Assembly: GCA_964452465.1 (NCBI GenBank)
Contig: CAYVMD010000052.1
Location: forward strand, 1 to 13,285
DNA: 13,285 nt
Origin: CAYVMD01 sp964452465
GTDB lineage: Bacteria; Armatimonadota; JACIXR01
Reading direction: 5' to 3'
Shown here in pieces: positions 5,331 through 11,385 of the stretch. Made by a program: the position numbers and the translations under genes. Each line of letters starts with the position of its first letter. The first letter of the stretch is position 1. The notes beneath the pieces are model-generated. The model ran no database searches. It saw nothing but the letters and a program-made list of their open reading frames with translations, and was not told the DNA's origin.

Positions 5331-6211
5331 TCCTCATGGTGGGACCGCCCGGGGCAGGCAAAACCATGCTCGCAAGGCGCCTCCCCACCATCCTCCCCCC
5401 TCTTTCCCTCGAGGAGGCTCTGGAGACGACCAAGATTTACAGCGTGGCCGGGCTCCTCTCCCCTCAAAGACCCATAATCCTGCATCGTCCCTTCCGCAGT
5501 CCCCATCACACCATCTCCACCGCGGGATTAGCGGGAGGGGGAACGGTTCCCCGTCCGGGGGAGATCTCCCTCGCCCACAACGGCGTTTTATTCCTGGACG
5601 AATTCCCCGAATTCCGAAGGGACAGCCTGGAGATACTCCGTCAGCCCCTGGAGGAAGGGTTCCTCACCATCTCCCGGGCGAAGGTATCCCTCACCTACCC
5701 GGCACGCTTCACCCTGGTCTCCGCCATGAACCCCTGCCCCTGCGGATATTTCGGCGACGCCCTGAAACCCTGCACCTGCACTCCTCTCCAGATTCGCAAA
5801 TATCTCGCCAAAATATCGGGACCTCTATTGGACAGGATAGATATACACATTCAAGTGCGCAGGTTGACCCAGGAGGAAATGTTGAGGGAGGAAAAGGGGG
5901 AGCCTTCGGCGAGGATAAGGGAACGGGTTATGAGGGCGAGGAAGAGGCAGAGGGAACGCTTCCGGGGGACGAAGATCTTCTGCAACGCCCACATGACCTC
6001 CCGGCAGATAAGGGAGTTCTGTCCCCTATCCGAGGATGTGAAGAACCTATTGAGGACCGCGATAGGTAAACTGGACCTATCAGCCCGCGCCTACGACAGG
6101 ATAATAAAAGTGGCGCGGACGATCGCCGATCTGGAGGAAAGCCAGGACATCCAAGTCGCCCACATCGCCGAAGCCATCCAATACCGCACCCTCGACAGGA
6201 AACTATTGTGA
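5309..6211 (+). pseudogene. comM: comM (YifB/Mg-chelatase-like) 3' fragment disrupted by the element
   Basis: This 300-aa frame is the C-terminal part of ComM, a hexameric AAA+ helicase that drives branch migration during natural transformation. Visible are Walker A GPPGAGKT (12-19), Walker B VLFLDEF (93-99), the cysteine motifs NPCPCG (141-146) and CTC (155-157), GPLLDRIDIH (171-180) and the C-terminal Mg-chelatase domain to LDRKLL. Full ComM proteins are about 500 aa; the N-terminal Lon-like domain and the lead-in to Walker A, about 200 residues, are missing here and are expected left of the element. The first five codons, including the ATG, seem to come from the element. Whether the fragment is translated is unknown: there is no clear ribosome binding site, but the frame overlaps the recombinase end, so coupling is possible. 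Excision would restore the gene. Confidence 0.92.
5313..5334. other. Candidate attR: palindrome at the element/comM junction
   Basis: AGGATAAT (5313-5320) and ATAATCCT (5327-5334) form arms matching at 7 of 8 positions around AGGCAC, giving a centre at 5323/5324. Independently, ComM-like codons (His, then I-I-L-M-V-G-P-P-G) begin at 5324. Large serine recombinases use short imperfect inverted repeats around a central dinucleotide, so the centre is a reasonable crossover point. The exact core cannot be fixed without attL or an empty site. Confidence 0.6.
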
Positions 6212-6218
6212 GAAAGGG

Positions 6219-6770
6219 ATGAGGAAAGCAGTAGTATTTGTGTTATCCCTGATTATTCTATTTCTCCTTAAGCCAACGAAGGCATTCGGGGATGGATTTG
6301 AGACATTTGGGGATACAGGCGCAGTAGCTCTTCCCCTCGTGGGAGGTGGGATGGCGGCAGCGAAAAAGAATGAAGAGGGAATTAGGCAATTTGCCAAATC
6401 TTACGCCACCACGATGGCAACGACATATTTATTGAAGCATGTTGTCAACAGCGAGCGACCGAACGGTGGGAGACATTCCTTCCCCTCCGGGCATACGGCG
6501 AGTGCCTTTGCGGGGGCGAGTTTCATTCAGCAGAGGTATGGCTGGAGGTATGGGGGACCAGCCTATGTGATGGCAACCTTAGTGGGCATAAGCAGGATAA
6601 CCAGCCATGAGCACCATCCGGTGGATGTGATCTGCGGAGCCGGTTTAGGCATTTACATCCACTCCCTTTACGCCAAAAAGGAAGAGAAAAAGAAGGGGAG
6701 GGAAGCTCTCACGCCCCTTATCCTCCCCGCCAATGGAGCCGGCGTCCTCTCCCTCACCTACTCCTGGTAG
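6219..6770 (+). CDS. PAP2-family phosphatase with signal peptide
   Basis: The 183-aa protein shows all three phosphatidic acid phosphatase (PAP2) motifs: KX6RP (K73, R80, P81), PSGH (89-92) and SRX5HX3D (S125, R126, H132, D136). His92 and His132 would be the catalytic pair. Residues 1-23 look like a signal peptide or membrane anchor (VVFVLSLIILFLL ... KAFG). The tail ends G-A-G-V-L-S-L-T-Y-S-W, resembling a last outer-membrane beta strand, so it may act in the periplasm or at the outer membrane on lipid phosphates such as undecaprenyl pyrophosphate; the substrate is not shown by sequence. It starts 7 bases after comM, with AAAGGG directly before the ATG, so it probably depends on coupling or readthrough from comM, which now lies behind the element's lysogeny operon. 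Confidence 0.88.
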   Translation: MRKAVVFVLSLIILFLLKPTKAFGDGFETFGDTGAVALPLVGGGMAAAKKNEEGIRQFAKSYATTMATTYLLKHVVNSERPNGGRHSFPSGHTASAFAGASFIQQRYGWRYGGPAYVMATLVGISRITSHEHHPVDVICGAGLGIYIHSLYAKKEEKKKGREALTPLILPANGAGVLSLTYSW

Positions 6771-6929
6771 ATCATAAGTGGCATAGGCTCCAATCCCGAG
6801 CCTTAGAATCTTTACGCTTGCCTCCCCAGCAAAAACCAATAGCCAAGAACCTCCTTAAACCAAAGTCCCCTTTAGGAGGATGGGAACTCCTGCTCCCATT
6901 AATAAATTAATGCAAAATAGGGAAAGGAA
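6771..6929. other. Intergenic stretch with a weak hairpin
   Basis: No gene is supported here. ATGGGA (6880-6885) and TCCCAT (6894-6899) form a 6-bp stem followed by an A/T-rich TAATAAATTAATG. It could be a weak terminator for the comM/PAP2 transcript or nothing. The base composition drops to A+T rich after it, marking the probable left edge of the HEPN cargo. Confidence 0.35.
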
Positions 6930-7043
6930 GTGGATGACATTTGGAAGAATCCAAAGCTCTACGAGGCACTAAAGGAAATCAAAAAGGGAGGTGAAAGGCA
7001 ATGGAAAGAATCGAACACCAACACGGCAGGCATAGGCATATGA
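6930..7043 (+). pseudogene. Short ORF resembling the N-terminus of the HEPN protein
   Basis: A GTG-started 37-codon frame reads VDDIWKNPKLYEALKEIKKG and then a low-complexity tail. Its residues 5-16 (WKNPKLYEALKE, 6942-6977) match residues 5-16 of the 450-aa HEPN protein (WRNPDLYNALKE, 7301-7336), with 31 of 36 bases identical and the tryptophan at codon 5 in both. AAAGGAA lies just before the GTG. It runs 43 bases into the next gene. It is best read as the start of a broken paralogue, though a real leader peptide or small gene cannot be excluded. Confidence 0.5.
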
Positions 7044-7255
7044 AGAAGATGCTGCAAGATATAGAGGACGAGGTGAGGCGCCTGTTGCTCCTCTTGATCA
7101 AGGGGAAATGGCATGTCCTGGATTATCCCCTGCCTTATCAGCGGGATTCTCTAAAGGAGCATACAGGGAAAGATAACCTGGAGGATTTGGATTTAGAGGA
7201 AGCCTTCAAATACTACCTCCATCTGCGCGATAACGCGCTGGCAGAAAAGGGTTGA
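7001..7255 (+). CDS. Hypothetical 84-aa protein upstream of the HEPN gene
   Basis: I do not recognise this family. The product has a His-rich start (MERIEHQHGRHRH), a leucine-rich helix (EDEVRRLLLLLIKGKWHVL, about 23-41) and an acidic C-terminal half (KDNLEDLDLEEAFKYYLHLRD). No signal peptide or clear membrane span is present; the Leu run is short and flanked by charge. GGAGGTGA lies 7 bases before the ATG, a strong ribosome binding site, so it is likely translated. Its stop overlaps the -35 box of the HEPN promoter. Because it is small and partly acidic and lies beside a candidate RNase, an antitoxin or partner role is possible, but the sequence itself does not show it. Confidence 0.6.
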   Translation: MERIEHQHGRHRHMKKMLQDIEDEVRRLLLLLIKGKWHVLDYPLPYQRDSLKEHTGKDNLEDLDLEEAFKYYLHLRDNALAEKG

Positions 7256-7279
7256 CAATTTCTTCTACAACAATATACA
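7252..7279 (+). promoter_or_regulatory. Promoter of the HEPN gene (TTGACA-N16-TATACA), leaderless layout
   Basis: A perfect TTGACA (7252-7257) and TATACA (7274-7279) are 16 bases apart. A start point 6-8 bases after the -10 box would fall at about 7285-7287, only a few bases before the ATG at 7289. The upstream bases (ACAACAATAAAA) lack any Shine-Dalgarno match, unlike most genes in the window. Confidence 0.6.
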
Positions 7280-7288
7280 ACAATAAAA

Positions 7289-8641
7289 ATGCCAGAACAA
7301 TGGAGGAATCCAGACCTCTACAACGCACTAAAGGAATATTTCAAGGCCGTTTGTGACCACCTAAGCGCTCAATTTAAAAGCCCGGAGGATTTGATCAATA
7401 CTGTGAGGAACCTTTGCCATCCTTTCCTCCCTCCCCCTTCAGAAGACCTTTTAGCTTGTGTCGCATACACTTTCTATCTTGGTGGACGCATAGAGTGGGT
7501 TGAGCAAAAGGAGTATGAATATGACAAAGTAATTGAAGTTATGGAAAAAGACGAGCAGCTTGCGAGACATTTCAATGCTTCTGTTAAGATACCAGAAGTA
7601 GGGGAAATTCACCACCTTGGCGGAGTTGTGGACCATTTAGTGGTGGCATTTATTGGCTTTTTAGGGAAATTATCAAGTCATCGTTACTTGAAGTTTGACG
7701 AATCCACTTTCAACGAGTTCTATGAAGAGTTTGAGAATTTCTATTATGGAGAGACAATAGAATATTGGTGCTATGCTCCTCTGTATAATTTTCGAACAGA
7801 TGCAGAGAATATCCCGCTTGAGGAGCCAAATCTTTTGATAACCAAGAATCCCTCGATAAAAATGAGGAGACCAGAAATTTTATTGCTTTATTACATTGGG
7901 CTTAAAGATATATGGGCTATTGAATACCGTTGCAAGACACATAAAGTACTAGGTAATAAGCTCCAAATTATAGAAGGAAGACGGGGCGGCGGAGATATAA
8001 AAATAAAAGAGGAATTTGACGAAGTTTGCTCTGCCTTAAGGCTTTTCAAAGGAGGTCTTGTGAGCTATAATTCCATTTTAAAGACGCCTGTGTCGTGGAC
8101 GCCCTTTAGGGGTCGACCATGGGAGAGGCCTGGTGCATCAAGGCTAGATGGGGGGAGGTATGAGTTACAAAACGATGAAGTTCGTGAATTCTTGGATTTT
8201 TGGGAGCAGTTTAAGAAAGCAAGGCAAACTCTGCCAAGATATCTCGAAGTTGCGCTTCGAAGATTCAACCTTAGCTACGAAAGAGAGAGACTCGATGACA
8301 AACTGATCGATTTGATGATCGGCTTTGAGGCGTTATTGTTAAAGGAAAGGGAAGAGCTAAGCTATAGATTAGCCCTCCGAGCTTCCCGCCTGCTGGGGGA
8401 AGATGCAAGCGAAAGGGAAAAGATTTTTGACGACCTTCGCAAAGCATACGACCAAAGGAACAAAATCGTCCATGGAGGCGAGGTTGATACATCGGAACTT
8501 CCAACCCTTGTACCCCAAGTTGAGGATTATCTCCGTTCAGCAATAAAAACATTCCTGAAAAGAGTAGATGCCCAGGGCAAGCAGGATCCAAAGAAGCAAA
8601 TTTTAAAGGCCCTGGATAACCAAATCGTAAGGGGCGACTGA
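7289..8641 (+). CDS. Apea-like HEPN-domain protein, candidate defence RNase
   Basis: The 450-aa protein ends in a HEPN domain (about 325-430): RRFNLSYERERLDDKLIDLMIGFEALLL, then SYRLALRASRLLGED, then YDQRNKIVHGGEV. This series of helices matches Apea-like HEPN domains. The RNKIVH stretch gives R390-X4-H395, the RX4-6H signature of HEPN RNases. The N-terminal 300 residues are unrecognised, with no signal peptide and no clear membrane span. HEPN proteins of this kind occur in toxin-antitoxin, abortive-infection and other defence loci; activity here is inferred. The coding is clearly more A+T rich than comM, dprA or topA, suggesting transfer. It has no Shine-Dalgarno and a promoter set for a leaderless mRNA. 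The nearest candidate partner is the 84-aa gene upstream. Confidence 0.8.
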   Translation: MPEQWRNPDLYNALKEYFKAVCDHLSAQFKSPEDLINTVRNLCHPFLPPPSEDLLACVAYTFYLGGRIEWVEQKEYEYDKVIEVMEKDEQLARHFNASVKIPEVGEIHHLGGVVDHLVVAFIGFLGKLSSHRYLKFDESTFNEFYEEFENFYYGETIEYWCYAPLYNFRTDAENIPLEEPNLLITKNPSIKMRRPEILLLYYIGLKDIWAIEYRCKTHKVLGNKLQIIEGRRGGGDIKIKEEFDEVCSALRLFKGGLVSYNSILKTPVSWTPFRGRPWERPGASRLDGGRYELQNDEVREFLDFWEQFKKARQTLPRYLEVALRRFNLSYERERLDDKLIDLMIGFEALLLKEREELSYRLALRASRLLGEDASEREKIFDDLRKAYDQRNKIVHGGEVDTSELPTLVPQVEDYLRSAIKTFLKRVDAQGKQDPKKQILKALDNQIVRGD

Positions 8642-8687
8642 TCAATCCTCCCGAAACCATCCGACTAATTAAATCCGAAATTAAGAG

Positions 8688-8794
8688 ATGGCATCATCAA
8701 ATAACTCCTCTCCTTCCCAGCCACTCTAAAGCATAGACCCAGAAAAATTTGACTATTTATCGCAACGCTTGTTATAATTCAAAAACCTTCACCA
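8688..8794 (+). repeat. Direct repeat copy 1 (107 bp, with promoter)
   Basis: This copy matches 9356-9463 over its whole length with about ten differences and a one-base indel. It contains the complete promoter at 8749-8778. Its first bases read in frame D-G-I-I-K-stop (8687-8704), like the end of the DUF6512-like gene, although a stop at 8666 closes the frame upstream. It therefore looks like the relic of a tandem duplication of that gene plus the promoter behind it. Confidence 0.9.
8749..8778 (+). promoter_or_regulatory. Sigma-70-type promoter of the DUF6512-like gene
   Basis: TTGACT (8749-8754), an 18-base spacer and TATAAT (8773-8778) form a strong match. The same promoter occurs at 9418-9447. 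A TTG at 8749 could open a longer frame but is part of the -35 box, so it cannot be the start of translation from this promoter. The leader after it holds a small palindrome, AGGTT-T-AACCT (8799-8809). Confidence 0.75.
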
Positions 8795-8838
8795 CAAGAG
8801 GTTTAACCTTTAAATCCCCTGAAGGGAATGTGATATCC

Positions 8839-9372
8839 ATGAACTCTAAACTCCTTAAATGCGAAATAGGGGGCGCTATCTTCACCGTGCTCCTCGGAAG
8901 TGCCCTCCATTTTACCTTCCAATGGTCCAACAAATTCTGGCTCGTGGGACTGTTCTCGGCGGTGAACGAAAGCACCTTCGAACATCTAAAATTAGCCGTT
9001 ATCCCAGCGGTCTTGTGGATGCTCCTGGAAAGAAAACTCCTCAAATTAAAACCCCCAAATTTCTTCCTCGCAAAAGCCCTCGGTATCTACTCCATGCCCA
9101 TCCTCATCGTCGTGCTTTTCTACGGATATACAGCCCTCCTCGGCACCAATTACCTATTTTTGGATATCTCCGTCTTCGTCTTATCCGTGCTCCTCGGCTA
9201 CTTGATCAGTTATAAGATAATGACGATGCCCCCGCTCTCCCCCCAATATAATCCCCTTGCTAGCTCCCTTCTCGCCCTCTTAGTCCTGAGCTTCTTCCTT
9301 TTCACCTTCTTCCCGCCCCAAATTTTCCTCTTCCAAGATCTCCTCTCCGGGGGATATGGCATCATCAAATAA
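8839..9372 (+). CDS. DUF6512-like polytopic membrane protein, 177 aa
   Basis: The product has about five hydrophobic segments (around 10-24, 53-64, 84-104, 107-128 and 140-160). The early motif GLFSAVNESTFEHLKLAVIPA (37-57) resembles the VNES-x-x-EHLK signature I associate with DUF6512 membrane proteins. These are of unknown function. The ATG at 8839 gives the usual family start. A GTG at 8830, nearer AAGGGA, is an alternative, while the longer frame from 8749 overlaps the promoter. The gene lies between the two copies of the direct repeat and its last codons (GIIK-stop) are inside copy 2. It has its own promoter and no evident functional link to the neighbouring genes. Confidence 0.78.
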   Translation: MNSKLLKCEIGGAIFTVLLGSALHFTFQWSNKFWLVGLFSAVNESTFEHLKLAVIPAVLWMLLERKLLKLKPPNFFLAKALGIYSMPILIVVLFYGYTALLGTNYLFLDISVFVLSVLLGYLISYKIMTMPPLSPQYNPLASSLLALLVLSFFLFTFFPPQIFLFQDLLSGGYGIIK

Positions 9373-9463
9373 TTCTTCTCCTTCCCAGCCAGTCTAAAGC
9401 ATAGCCCCCTGAAAAATTTGACTATTTATCGCAACGCTTGTTATAATTCATAAATCTTCACCA
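9356..9463 (+). repeat. Direct repeat copy 2 (108 bp, with promoter)
   Basis: This is the second copy of 8688-8794, 668 bases downstream. It spans the last codons of the DUF6512-like gene and the promoter of the beta-propeller gene. The two copies diverge just after TTCACCA, where each gene's own leader begins. Confidence 0.9.
9418..9447 (+). promoter_or_regulatory. Sigma-70-type promoter of the propeller-dprA-topA run
   Basis: TTGACT (9418-9423), an 18-base spacer and TATAAT (9442-9447) are identical to the promoter at 8749. It precedes four genes on the same strand with gaps of 34, 3 and 9 bases, so it may drive all of them. Confidence 0.75.
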
Positions 9464-9479
9464 GAGGGGGTATCCAATT

Positions 9480-11000
9480 ATGAACAGGAAAAACTTGTTC
9501 GTAGCGATAGTGTTGGCTTCCTTCCTGTCCGCCCTGGCGGAGGTCAAACCTCCGTTCTCCCTTCTCTGGAGGTTCTCCACTACCTTCCTCCAACGCAGTA
9601 ACGCCCAGGTCGTGGTGGATGAGGACACCGTCTACTTCCCCGCCGGCAATAGCCTCTACGCCCTGGATATAAACACTGGCGAACAAAAATGGAGGTTCAA
9701 CCTCCCCGCTGGCGTCTCCACCCGCAGCACCCCTGTCCTCTATAAAGGCGATATCTATGTCGCTGGCACCGATGGCAACATCTATGTCCTTAATAAACAA
9801 GGGGAACAGATCCGCCTCCTCAATGTGCAGGCGGGAGGAAGCATAGCAGGCGCTCCCATCGTCGCGGGCAACCTCATGGTCTTCTCCTGCCTCGATAACT
9901 ACCTCTACGCCCTCGATCCCGAGGCGAGCGATGCCTCTAAGATGCTAAAATGGAAGTTCCGCACCAACGACGATATCCCCAACTCCCCCGCCTTCGGACA
10001 TGGCTACCTCTTCGCCCAATCCTCCGATGTGCGCCTCTATGCCCTCACTCCGGAAGGAAAACCTAAATGGGCGGTTCCTCTCCCCTCCAGCCTGATTACC
10101 TCCTCCCCCCTCGTCGACGATAAGTATGTCTACGCCGTAGCAGGCTCCACTATCCAGGTGATAAACCCCCGCTCCGGCGGGGTCGTGCGCTCCTATTCCT
10201 TCCCCGATATTATCACCCAAACTCCCCTCCTGGTGGGAGATACACTTTATGTGGGCTGTAAGGATGGCAAACTCTATATCGTGGAAGCCAAAACCGGTAA
10301 GCCCAAAGCCGGCTACAGCGTGTTCAACGCCCAGTCCGTCGTAACAACTACCCCCGTCCTGGTGGGGGATTACATCTGCTTCGGCACGGAAAAGGGGCTT
10401 TTGGTAGCCATCGACAAACAGGGGAAACTGCGCTGGCAGTACCGCGTCGTCTCCCCCTTAGCGCAACAATTGAGCGCCCTCTACCCCCCACAGCAGTGGA
10501 GCGCCTTTTATCCCTGGGGGCAACAGTTCGGTATCTACTCCGCTCCCGTCTGGACGAAGGATAGGCTCTTCGTCATAAGCGACGATGGCACCCTGCATTG
10601 CTTCACCGCTCAACCCTTGGATGTCTCCCCTCCCATGGTTAGCGACCTCTTCCCTCAGGGTGGACCCATATCTGGGCTCCCCGTTCCCCTTACCATAAGC
10701 GCGGTGATAACCGATGAGGGCTCGGGAGTGGATAGCCTCAGCATCACCCTCAGGGTGGATGGTAAGGTGGTACCTCCTCGTGCCTATAAGTTCGATCCCG
10801 CCAATGGCAAATTCCAGTGCGATTACAGTCCCGCCACCTCTCCCGATATACCCATCCCCAATGGAGAACACACCATCACCCTCAGGGTGGTGGATTGGTA
10901 TGGCAACGAAACGGTGAAGGAATGGAAGTTCACCGTCGATAATTCCCTCCCTCCCGGCGCGGGAAGAGGGACAACTCCCACCATCTATTACCTGAGGTGA
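9480..11000 (+). CDS. Exported PQQ-type beta-propeller protein with C-terminal Ig-like domain
   Basis: The 506-aa product starts with a signal peptide (MNRKNLFVAIVLASFLSALA). Residues about 27-375 hold repeated blades of the PQQ/BamB type: VYFPAGNSLYALDINTGEQKWRF, DIYVAGTDGNIYVLNKQGE, LYVGCKDGKLYIVEAKTGK and CFGTEKGLLVAIDKQGKLRWQY. Residues about 380-490 form a separate Ig-like module (SPPMVSDLFPQGG ... DEGSGVDSLSITLRVDG ... GEHTITLRVVDWYGNE), a type common in exported proteins. The blade pattern is structural and need not bind PQQ; no dehydrogenase residues were recognised. It could be a BamB-like scaffold or an extracytoplasmic binding protein. GAGGGGGT lies 9 bases before the ATG. It is first in a run leading to LapA-like, dprA and topA, with no obvious functional tie to them. 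Confidence 0.85.
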   Translation: MNRKNLFVAIVLASFLSALAEVKPPFSLLWRFSTTFLQRSNAQVVVDEDTVYFPAGNSLYALDINTGEQKWRFNLPAGVSTRSTPVLYKGDIYVAGTDGNIYVLNKQGEQIRLLNVQAGGSIAGAPIVAGNLMVFSCLDNYLYALDPEASDASKMLKWKFRTNDDIPNSPAFGHGYLFAQSSDVRLYALTPEGKPKWAVPLPSSLITSSPLVDDKYVYAVAGSTIQVINPRSGGVVRSYSFPDIITQTPLLVGDTLYVGCKDGKLYIVEAKTGKPKAGYSVFNAQSVVTTTPVLVGDYICFGTEKGLLVAIDKQGKLRWQYRVVSPLAQQLSALYPPQQWSAFYPWGQQFGIYSAPVWTKDRLFVISDDGTLHCFTAQPLDVSPPMVSDLFPQGGPISGLPVPLTISAVITDEGSGVDSLSITLRVDGKVVPPRAYKFDPANGKFQCDYSPATSPDIPIPNGEHTITLRVVDWYGNETVKEWKFTVDNSLPPGAGRGTTPTIYYLR

Positions 11001-11034
11001 GGGGATAGAAGATATCTTAAAAGGAGGTGTGTAG

Positions 11035-11382
11035 ATGTTTATAGTGGCTATGCTCTTCGCTCTGTTGTTCGCCTTTGCCATAGGGTGGTTGGCTCTCCTC
11101 AACCAGGACCTCGTAACCATCGTTCTCCCACCCGGCAACTACACCTTGAACGCCTATGTGTGGGAGATAATCCTCGCTTCCGCGGGTGCCGCATTGATAC
11201 TCGCCCTCATTCTGCTCGCCGCCCGGGGCTCCTCCCAAAGGAGATGGGAGAGGGAGATGGAGGCGAAGGTGGATGCCCTACACAAGAAGTTGGACGGCTT
11301 AGCGAGCAAGGTTGAGGAGATGGAATTGAAGGAAACGGTTGCCCCCGTTGGAGAAGCGCCATCTCAAGGAGGCGAAGGCTGA
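11035..11382 (+). CDS. LapA-like (DUF1049) inner-membrane protein, 115 aa
   Basis: Two hydrophobic helices (about 1-22, with FIVAMLFALLFAFAIGWLALLNQD, and about 42-62, EIILASAGAALILALILLAAR) are separated by a short loop with VTIVLPPG. A basic turn and a cytoplasmic coiled coil (about 70-102, EREMEAKVDALHKKLDGLASKVEEME) follow. This is the LapA/DUF1049 layout; E. coli LapA works with LapB in control of LPS synthesis, but the role here is unknown. AAGGAGGTG precedes the ATG. The stop is 3 bases before the TTG start of dprA, so the two are likely co-translated. Confidence 0.8.
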   Translation: MFIVAMLFALLFAFAIGWLALLNQDLVTIVLPPGNYTLNAYVWEIILASAGAALILALILLAARGSSQRRWEREMEAKVDALHKKLDGLASKVEEMELKETVAPVGEAPSQGGEG

Positions 11383-11385
11383 ATT

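Noticed and set aside
8749..8838. TTG start at 8749 for the DUF6512-like gene
   Set aside because: The TTG is the first half of the -35 box of a promoter that is duplicated exactly elsewhere, so those bases are upstream of the transcript.
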